Shown here in pieces: positions 57,989 through 64,000 of a stretch of DNA of 64,000 nt. The stretch covers positions 62,001 through 126,000 of the forward strand of contig NZ_JACVOQ010000001.1 in assembly GCF_018882325.1 (NCBI RefSeq), read 5' to 3'. Source of the DNA: Polynucleobacter sp. 78F-HAINBA (GTDB lineage Bacteria; Pseudomonadota; Gammaproteobacteria; Burkholderiales; Burkholderiaceae). Position numbers and translations under genes: made by a program. The notes under the pieces are model-generated. The model ran no database searches. It saw only the letters and a program-made list of their open reading frames with translations, and was not told the origin of the DNA. The number at the start of each line of letters is the position of its first letter. Within the stretch, counting starts at the first letter, position 1.

Positions 57989-58807
57989 ATGTCAATAGCC
58001 GATATCGCCATGCTGATGTTGTGCGGGAGTATATCGGGCTTTCTAGCCGGACTCCTGGGTATTGGCGGCGGAATGATTCTGGTGCCATTCATGATTGTGG
58101 TCTTCAATCACTTAGGCTTTGGTCAAAATGTCATCGTACATATGGCGATTGCAACTGGGATGGCAACGATTCTCTTTACAACCACCTCAGCCATCTGGGC
58201 GCACCACAAACACAACTCCATTGATTGGAAGCTGGTGGCATCACTCAGTCCAGGTCTAGTGATTGGCAGCCTTGTTGGTGGTAGTGAGATTTTTGAAGCA
58301 ATCAATACCTCCTGGCTCTCTCTATTCTTCGCCATTTTTATCGTCTACACCTCGATACAAATGATCATCAATAAAAAACCTGCGGCCGGAAGAGAGTTGC
58401 CGGGCACCCTTGGTCTTTTCTCATTCGGAGCATTGACGGGTGTGATTGCCAGTCTAGTTGGTGCAGGAGGTGCATTTATTACCGTGCCATTTATGCTTTG
58501 GTGCAATGTAAAACCACATACAGCGATGGCAAGCTCTTCAGGCCTAGGCTTTCCGATTGCGGCTGCAGCGACAATCGGTTATATGTATGGAAGCTGGGGT
58601 AATCCCAATCTTCCCGCAGGCTCACTGGGGTTTGTCTATCTTCCAGCGGTGCTGTGCATTGTGGCTGTAAGCATCTTCACCGCCCCGCTTGGCGCAAAAA
58701 TGGCCAGAAAACTCAATGTGGCTCAACTTAAGCGCATCTTTGGTGTGATGCTATTTATGCTTGCAGCCTTCATGTTTAATGAAAGCCGCAAGGCGTTCGG
58801 TTTCTAA
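57989..58807 (+). CDS. TauE/SafE-family sulfite/organosulfonate exporter-type permease
   Basis: 272 aa with eight predicted membrane segments and two family repeats: GLLGIGGGMILVPFMIVVF near residue 20 and ASLVGAGGAFITVPFMLW in the second half. The ribosome site GGGG is part of the 3' strand of the 6S RNA stem, and the ATG follows within a few bases, so expression may be tied to that RNA. Substrate unknown. Confidence 0.88.
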   Translation: MSIADIAMLMLCGSISGFLAGLLGIGGGMILVPFMIVVFNHLGFGQNVIVHMAIATGMATILFTTTSAIWAHHKHNSIDWKLVASLSPGLVIGSLVGGSEIFEAINTSWLSLFFAIFIVYTSIQMIINKKPAAGRELPGTLGLFSFGALTGVIASLVGAGGAFITVPFMLWCNVKPHTAMASSSGLGFPIAAAATIGYMYGSWGNPNLPAGSLGFVYLPAVLCIVAVSIFTAPLGAKMARKLNVAQLKRIFGVMLFMLAAFMFNESRKAFGF

Positions 58808-58823
58808 GTCAGTATTTTTGGTG

Positions 58824-60347
58824 TTAGCTGGTGTATTGCTGACGCAGAATATTCTTCTGCACTTTGCCCATGGCGTTGCGAGGCAAGTCAGAAACAATCT
58901 CTAAACGCTTTGGAATCTTGAAATTCGCAATTTGGGTTTTGAGTGTGGCAATCATTGCTTGCGCATCTAATTTGGCACCTGCTTTTGGTACCACCACCGC
59001 CATTACTGCCTCACCAAAGTCTGGGTGTGGAATACCAATCACAGCACTTTCATCTACGCCGTCCATATCGTCGATAAAACTTTCGATCTCTTTTGGGTAG
59101 ACGTTGTAGCCACCAGAAATAATTAAATCCTTGCTGCGACCAACGATGCAGAGGTAATCCTTAGGGGCTTTACCACCATTAGCATCACCACCCCAGCGAC
59201 CGACGTCACCCGTTTTGAACCAACCGTCTTTTGTAAATTCCTCGGCGGTTTTTTCTGGCATGCGCCAGTAGCCCTTGAATATATTTGGACCTTTAACCTG
59301 AATACTGCCAATTTCATCAACGCCACAAGGCTTGTTATTTTCATTCACCACACGAACTTTGACGCCCGGCAAAGGCAAACCAACTGATCCACCTACGCGA
59401 TTACCTTTGTATGGATTGGAAACCAGCATCACAGTCTCACTCATGCCATAGCGTTCAAGAATCGGCTGGCCAATCACTTCTTTGAATGTATTAAATGTTT
59501 CAGTCAATAAGGGTGCGGAGCCAGAAACAAATAGGCGCATATTGCGCGTAACTTTCTTATTAAAGTTTTTATCTGCCAGTAGGCGCACATAGAAGGTTGG
59601 CACACCCATCATCACAGTGGAGTTCGGCATGTGATGAATTAATTGCGCAGTATCCAAGCGTGGCAACCAAATCATTTTGCTGCCGTTAATTAATGCGCCA
59701 TGTGCAGCCACAAATAATCCATGAACGTGGAAGATCGGGAGTGCATGTAATAAAACATCGCCCTTTTTCCAACCCCAAAACTTCTGCAGCACTTGCGCAT
59801 TGCTTCCCAAGTTTTTATGGGTCAACATGGCGCCTTTACTACGGCCGGTTGTGCCGGAGGTATACAGGATGGCTGCTAAATCATCATCTTTCACTGCAAC
59901 TGTTTTGAATTTATCGCCTTGACCAGCGGCACGCTCTAATAAAGTGCCCTTGCGATCTTCATCCAAGGTAAAGACATGCTTTGTGCCTGCCTTAAAAGCA
60001 ACTTTAGATACCCAAGAGAAATTCTTGCTACTGCAAACTACAACTGCAGGCTCAGCATTCTCTAAGAAGTATTGAATTTCGGCTGCTTGGTAAGCGGTAT
60101 TCAGAGGCAGATAAACGTAGCCCGCCTTAATAGTCGCTAGATACAGAAAGAGTGCTTCAGGTGATTTCTCAACCTGCACTGCAATACGAGATCCTGCAGG
60201 TAGTTTGAGGCTCTTAAGAAGGTTTGCCATTTTGGCAGTAGCGCGTTCTAGATCGCTCCAGGAGTAATACAACCCATCATGCGTTTCTAGTGCACACGCC
60301 TGCTTATCTTTTGGAAAACCTTTTTCCAATAAGGAATATAAATTCAT
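58824..60347 (-). CDS. matB: Malonyl-CoA synthetase (MatB-type acyl-CoA ligase)
   Basis: 507 aa, ANL superfamily. Activates malonate with ATP and CoA. AMP-binding motif LYTSGTTGRSKGAMLTHKN near residue 161, HALPIFHVHGLFVAAHGALINGSKM, YGMSETVMLVSNPYKGNR typical of malonyl-CoA synthetases, and the C-terminal catalytic Lys in LPRNAMGKVQKNILR. A Bug binding protein and malonyl-CoA decarboxylase lie upstream on the same strand, which supports malonate as substrate. Confidence 0.92.
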   Translation of the reverse strand: MNLYSLLEKGFPKDKQACALETHDGLYYSWSDLERATAKMANLLKSLKLPAGSRIAVQVEKSPEALFLYLATIKAGYVYLPLNTAYQAAEIQYFLENAEPAVVVCSSKNFSWVSKVAFKAGTKHVFTLDEDRKGTLLERAAGQGDKFKTVAVKDDDLAAILYTSGTTGRSKGAMLTHKNLGSNAQVLQKFWGWKKGDVLLHALPIFHVHGLFVAAHGALINGSKMIWLPRLDTAQLIHHMPNSTVMMGVPTFYVRLLADKNFNKKVTRNMRLFVSGSAPLLTETFNTFKEVIGQPILERYGMSETVMLVSNPYKGNRVGGSVGLPLPGVKVRVVNENNKPCGVDEIGSIQVKGPNIFKGYWRMPEKTAEEFTKDGWFKTGDVGRWGGDANGGKAPKDYLCIVGRSKDLIISGGYNVYPKEIESFIDDMDGVDESAVIGIPHPDFGEAVMAVVVPKAGAKLDAQAMIATLKTQIANFKIPKRLEIVSDLPRNAMGKVQKNILRQQYTS

Positions 60348-60386
60348 TAGAGCCTCAAATCCAAACCAGTAAATTAAATCAAATTG

Positions 60387-61385
60387 TTAATCAAGCTTTG
60401 CGCCAGAGGCTTTAGCAACTGCAGCCCAGCGCTTGATATCTGCGGATAAAAATTTGCCGAAAGCATCGCCAGTCAAAGTTGGTGTATCTGAACCATTATT
60501 AGCCCAAATAGTTTTTAACTCAGGAGAATTCAGGGCTTTTTGCACCTCGGAAATCATCTTGTCAACGATAGGCTGAGGCGTTCCCTTAGGAGCAAATAAA
60601 CCATACCAAGTTGACACTTCGTAACCCACTAAACCAGCTTCAGCTGCAGTAGGTACATTTGGAAATGCCGCAGAACGCTTCTGTGATGCAACCGCTAAAG
60701 CAACGATTGAACCATTTTTGATTTGTGCTGCTGATGAACCTAAACCATCAAACTCCACGTCCACCTGGCCTGCAATCAGGTCTTGCATAGCTGGGCCTGC
60801 ACCGCGATAAGGAATATGGGTAATAAAGGTTTTGGTCAACATTTTGAACTGCTCGCCAGCCAAGTGATGTGAAGAACCATTACCAGCACTTGCGTAGTTG
60901 AACTTACCCGGATTCTTTTTCAGGAGCTCAATAAATTCTTTTAAGTTTTTAACTTGAACATTCTTTGGGTTTACCACGATGACTTGCGGTGGGCTAGCGA
61001 TCATTGCAACTGGAATAAAGCTCTTCTCAATGTCGTAATCCAAGTTTGGATACATCGAAGGAGCGATTGCATGGTGAGCTGCGCCAACAAAAAAGCTATA
61101 GCCATCTGGAGCCGCTTTAGCTGCAATAGAGGCACCTACCGTGCCACCTGCGCCACCACGGTTATCAATAATGATTTGCTTACCCAATTGCTTAGTTAAT
61201 TGATTTGCTAGTGGGCGAGCAAATGCATCAGTACCACCACCAGCGGGAAATGGCACAACAAAAGTAATGGGTTTATTTGGCCACTCTTGAGCTATTACTG
61301 CCAGGGGCGCAGCGCAAATTAAAAACAGCGCTTTTTTCAAAGTACTTAATGAGAATATGGAATTACTGCTTGCTTTAGTAAACAT
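60387..61385 (-). CDS. Bug-family periplasmic binding protein, malonate module
   Basis: About 332 aa. Signal peptide (about 1-33), then WPNKPITFVVPFPAGGGTDAFARPLA, the canonical Bug opening, and LPYRGAGPAMQDLIAGQVDVEFDG-type ligand region (here HIPYRGAG). The ATG has AAGGAGA 5 bases upstream. It lies between the malonyl-CoA decarboxylase and synthetase genes, so malonate is the probable ligand. No TctA/TctB permease is next to it; the pair at 7-9 kb or one elsewhere could serve. Confidence 0.9.
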   Translation of the reverse strand: MFTKASSNSIFSLSTLKKALFLICAAPLAVIAQEWPNKPITFVVPFPAGGGTDAFARPLANQLTKQLGKQIIIDNRGGAGGTVGASIAAKAAPDGYSFFVGAAHHAIAPSMYPNLDYDIEKSFIPVAMIASPPQVIVVNPKNVQVKNLKEFIELLKKNPGKFNYASAGNGSSHHLAGEQFKMLTKTFITHIPYRGAGPAMQDLIAGQVDVEFDGLGSSAAQIKNGSIVALAVASQKRSAAFPNVPTAAEAGLVGYEVSTWYGLFAPKGTPQPIVDKMISEVQKALNSPELKTIWANNGSDTPTLTGDAFGKFLSADIKRWAAVAKASGAKLD

Positions 61386-61501
61386 GATTGTCTCCTTTAT
61401 TTTTACCAACTATTGCGTCGGTTTATTTTTGCAACAAATTTCTAAGCCCTTATTCTAAGGGGACTTCCACTTTTCAGCAGAAGTTAGCCTCAGCGTTAAT
61501 A

Positions 61502-62812
61502 CTAAGGCGCCATCAAGCGACCGACTGCCCTGGAATACACAATTTCACCATTAGCAAAGCGTTCATGGTTATCTTCAACACTTCCCAAGTCATACAGGTA
61601 ATTCACCATCAGGCCAGCAGACTGGCGTAATCCTTTGCGAGATAAATCTCCAGCCCAGTTCACCAAGTGCAACTTAGCGCCGTTACCCAAATGAAACTTC
61701 GCCACCGGATTACCATCGCGGCCAGTTGAGGCGAGCCCTAAATACATACTTGCCAAGCTCAGCAAAGCTGCTTTTTCTTTTTCTGAAGCGAGATCAGGGT
61801 GCCAGCCACCTGCCAATCGCTCACTCCATGATTGACTCTCGAGCTTCAGAACTGCCAAGGCTGCATCTCTTGCTGCCTTGAGGTTAGGCTTCAGCCTATC
61901 AGCCGGAACGCCTTCACCCAAATTGGCACCTGCGGCAACCCAATCCATAAATCCTGGAATCGGCGACAAAGTGACAAAGGTTTTTATGCCAGGGAATTCA
62001 GCATGTAACTGCTCAGCTACCCGCTTAATTAAAAAGTTACCCATCGATACACCGCGAAGACCAGACTCACAGTTACTAATGGAATAAAACACGGCAACCT
62101 TATATTGAGATGCCTGATCCACTGTCTCTGCTTTTTTATCGACCAAAGGCGTGATCACAGTTGGGATTTCAGGCAAGAGCGCTACCTCCACAAAGATCAG
62201 GGGCTCGCTTGGTAGTTGCGGGTGAAAGAAGGCAAAACAACGGCGGTCTGGCTGCAGGCGGCGACGCAAATCATCCCAGCCATCAATGGCGTGCACCGCT
62301 TCATGCTGGATTAACTTCTCAAGCACCTCTGCCGGGGACTTCCAGTCCACCTGATGCATTTTGAGGAAGCCCGGATTAAACCAAGAAGATAGTAAGTGGC
62401 GCATGTCGAAATCTACCGCAGCCAATTCTGGTTTTTTATCTAGTAGCTGCAGCAAATCGCGACGCATTTGCACTACGGCTGCAGTGCCTTGACTGGCGCG
62501 ATTGAGGCGGCGAAAAAATTCTTGGCGAGGAGACTCGGAAACTTTCTGCAACTGAATGTAATTACGAGCACTGGAGTCAGCTACAAAATTTTGTGCCGCC
62601 TTGAGAACTGCATCCGCTTGGGGATTGAGCTTCTCAAATAGAAAAGTAAAAAATGAGACGTGTTGATCTTTTGCTAATTTGCGATAGTTATTGACCACAT
62701 CATCAGCCATACTCAACGCATTAGATTCCCCCCGCTCAGATATCAAACGCTTAATGGCGTTATTTGCCTTAGACAAATTTCGAGCTTTTGTTAGCTTCTC
62801 CAGCATGGACAT
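61502..62812 (-). CDS. matA: Malonyl-CoA decarboxylase
   Basis: 436 aa. Converts malonyl-CoA to acetyl-CoA and CO2. N-terminal four-helix domain, then the GNAT-like catalytic domain with CFAFFHPQLPSEPLIFVEVAL, YSISNCESGLRGVSMGNFLIKRV and TLSPIPGFMDW. Near the C-terminus, KFHLGNGAKLHLVNWAGDLS fits the family. First gene of a matA-Bug-matB module giving growth on malonate. Confidence 0.92.
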   Translation of the reverse strand: MSMLEKLTKARNLSKANNAIKRLISERGESNALSMADDVVNNYRKLAKDQHVSFFTFLFEKLNPQADAVLKAAQNFVADSSARNYIQLQKVSESPRQEFFRRLNRASQGTAAVVQMRRDLLQLLDKKPELAAVDFDMRHLLSSWFNPGFLKMHQVDWKSPAEVLEKLIQHEAVHAIDGWDDLRRRLQPDRRCFAFFHPQLPSEPLIFVEVALLPEIPTVITPLVDKKAETVDQASQYKVAVFYSISNCESGLRGVSMGNFLIKRVAEQLHAEFPGIKTFVTLSPIPGFMDWVAAGANLGEGVPADRLKPNLKAARDAALAVLKLESQSWSERLAGGWHPDLASEKEKAALLSLASMYLGLASTGRDGNPVAKFHLGNGAKLHLVNWAGDLSRKGLRQSAGLMVNYLYDLGSVEDNHERFANGEIVYSRAVGRLMAP

Positions 62813-62935
62813 CTTTCAATTGAGGTGGAATTAGTCAGAAATTGGGCAAATTCAGCAAAATGTCGATGTTTTCATGGGAAATCTGGCCAATTTTAAGGAA
62901 TTGACTACAAAAGACCCAGAAAAACCGTTTTTTAA

Positions 62936-63733
62936 CTACTGATAGCTGCCGTTTTTCGTATTTACTCTCACTATAAGGTAAATTCCGAAAATTATCATGG
63001 GCACAGAAAGCCACTGCCCCATAGAAAGGCCAAGACCCAAGAGGCCCAAGAAGGCATCAGGCTCACGGGCAAACTCTGCCAAAAAGCGGCAAAGCCCATA
63101 ACCCAACAAAAACAATCCTGAAACTTGCCCCACTCGACGTGGCTTACTGGAATAGATCCACAGAACGATGCCCAAGCAAATCCCTTCGCCAAAGAACTGA
63201 TAGATCTGAGAAGGATGACGAGGTATGGAGTCGACCATTGGAAAAACCATGGCCCAAGGCAAGTCTGTCGGCCTACCCCACAACTCACCATTAATGAAAT
63301 TACCTAAGCGGCCAAATGCCAATCCAAAAGGAACCAGTGGCGCAACCAAGTCGCTCACAACAAAGAAAGAAACCTTACGACGATAAGCAAACCAAAGCAA
63401 AGCAAGCAAAACACCGAGCAACCCACCATGAAAGGACATGCCGCCTTCCCATATCTTGAAGATGCTGAGAGGGTTTGCAAGGTAGTAGCCGGGCATATAA
63501 AACAGGGTGTAGCCCAAACGACCGCCAAGCACGACACCCAAAACACCGGCAAACAAAAGATCTTCAAGGTCTTTATATGACCAACCTAAAGATTGATAGC
63601 GCGCAGCGCGTATGCGCAGACGGCCCAGCAACAAAAATTGAGCAAAGGCCAAGAGATACATCAAGCCATACCAATGAATGGCAAACGAGCCAATACGAAT
63701 GGCGGCAGGATCAAATTCTGGATGAATCAGCAT
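62936..63733 (-). CDS. lgt: Prolipoprotein diacylglyceryl transferase
   Basis: 265 aa, seven membrane segments. Transfers diacylglycerol to the Cys of prolipoproteins. Signature [26 protein letters not shown] near residue 140, the [11 protein letters not shown]is near 103, and [21 protein letters not shown] start (here [21 protein letters not shown]). It lies 19 bases downstream of holC on the same strand. Confidence 0.96.
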   Translation of the reverse strand: MLIHPEFDPAAIRIGSFAIHWYGLMYLLAFAQFLLLGRLRIRAARYQSLGWSYKDLEDLLFAGVLGVVLGGRLGYTLFYMPGYYLANPLSIFKIWEGGMSFHGGLLGVLLALLWFAYRRKVSFFVVSDLVAPLVPFGLAFGRLGNFINGELWGRPTDLPWAMVFPMVDSIPRHPSQIYQFFGEGICLGIVLWIYSSKPRRVGQVSGLFLLGYGLCRFLAEFAREPDAFLGLLGLGLSMGQWLSVPMIIFGIYLIVRVNTKNGSYQ

Positions 63734-63752
63734 ACTTGGAGGCGGCTAATAC

Positions 63753-64000
63753 TCACGCTTTAGATTGATCGAAGTTGTGTAACTCATGACCTAAGTCGCG
63801 ATAGGCTTTATAGCGCTCGCGACCTGCAAGGCGCTCTGCCTCATTGATAGTCACAACCTCAACAATGCGAGGAAAACGCGCAAGCAAGCCTGGAACATCA
63901 GAAGGCATACGCATTCCTAGATGAATAAGAACATCTGCATGAGGGAGTTGAGACAAAGCCGGTGACAAGAAATCATCAGTCAGCAAAATAGGTGTATCGC
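63753..64000 (-). CDS. holC: DNA polymerase III chi subunit, C-terminal part (runs off the window)
   Basis: Open to the right window edge; the last 82 or so residues are present. PILLTDDF, an ADVLIHLG strand and the C-terminal EAERLAGRERYKAYRDLGHEL match the end of chi (E. coli ARERYKAYRVAGFNL). Chi links the clamp loader to SSB. An in-frame TTG near 63986 is not the real start, because the family-like sequence continues past it. Confidence 0.85.
   Translation of the reverse strand, partial: DTPILLTDDFLSPALSQLPHADVLIHLGMRMPSDVPGLLARFPRIVEVVTINEAERLAGRERYKAYRDLGHELHNFDQSKA

Overview
The window looks like a piece of chromosome from a free-living freshwater betaproteobacterium of the Polynucleobacter type (Burkholderiaceae). 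This is an inference from gene content and protein style: paired cyanophycin synthetases with their ABC/DUF1854 partners, several Bug/tripartite tricarboxylate transporter parts, a DUF3460-scpA-panC string, 6S RNA next to zapA, compact spacing and moderate GC. I could not run a similarity search. No phage, insertion sequence, CRISPR array, tRNA or rRNA is visible.

Layout. 1-1.3 kb: an XRE-type gene with an apparent -1 frame slip, and an orphan FixJ-type response regulator. 1.5-3.2 kb: ilvD. 3.2-7.1 kb: a minus-strand copper-handling operon (DUF2946 protein, small membrane protein, TonB copper receptor, DsrE-like protein, PCu(A)C chaperone). 7.1-10.3 kb: a tctCBA-type carboxylate transporter. 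10.5-18.3 kb: the cyanophycin locus, with DUF1854 and an ABC transporter divergent from cphA' and cphA. 18.4-29.7 kb: housekeeping and amino-acid genes (fbp, pepN, GDT1-type Mn exporter, alanine dehydrogenase with an amino acid permease, tcdA, pdxH, msrA, aldehyde dehydrogenase, leuE-like). 29.8-37.4 kb: rhlE with a structured leader, ubiC, hemD/hemC, argH and a TRAP permease pair. 37.4-45.4 kb: an orphan YefM/Phd-type antitoxin, Orn/Lys/Arg decarboxylase, dcd, fdhD, metG, DUF3460, scpA, panC.

45.4-52.1 kb: an oxalate catabolism cluster. It holds a Crp/Fnr-type regulator, oxc, two frc paralogues separated by a lone PAS protein, and a formyltransferase that resembles the hydrolase domain of 10-formyltetrahydrofolate dehydrogenase. 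A perfect TTGA-N6-TCAA palindrome lies between the regulator and oxc, and the regulator carries the E-xx-SR recognition helix expected to read it. 52.2-57.1 kb: a cobalamin riboswitch followed by a btuB-F-C-D uptake operon. 57.2-58.8 kb: a coiled-coil protein, zapA, 6S RNA and a TauE/SafE permease. 58.8-62.8 kb: a malonate module (malonyl-CoA synthetase, Bug binding protein, malonyl-CoA decarboxylase). 62.9-64 kb: lgt and the 3' part of holC.

Taken together, the window describes a cell living on small carboxylates (oxalate, malonate, TRAP and TTT substrates), importing copper and vitamin B12, and storing nitrogen as cyanophycin. The signals most worth a second look are the dnaX-like slippery heptamer in the first gene, the oxalate cluster with its FDH-like formyltransferase and FNR-type operator, and the three-hairpin leader of rhlE.
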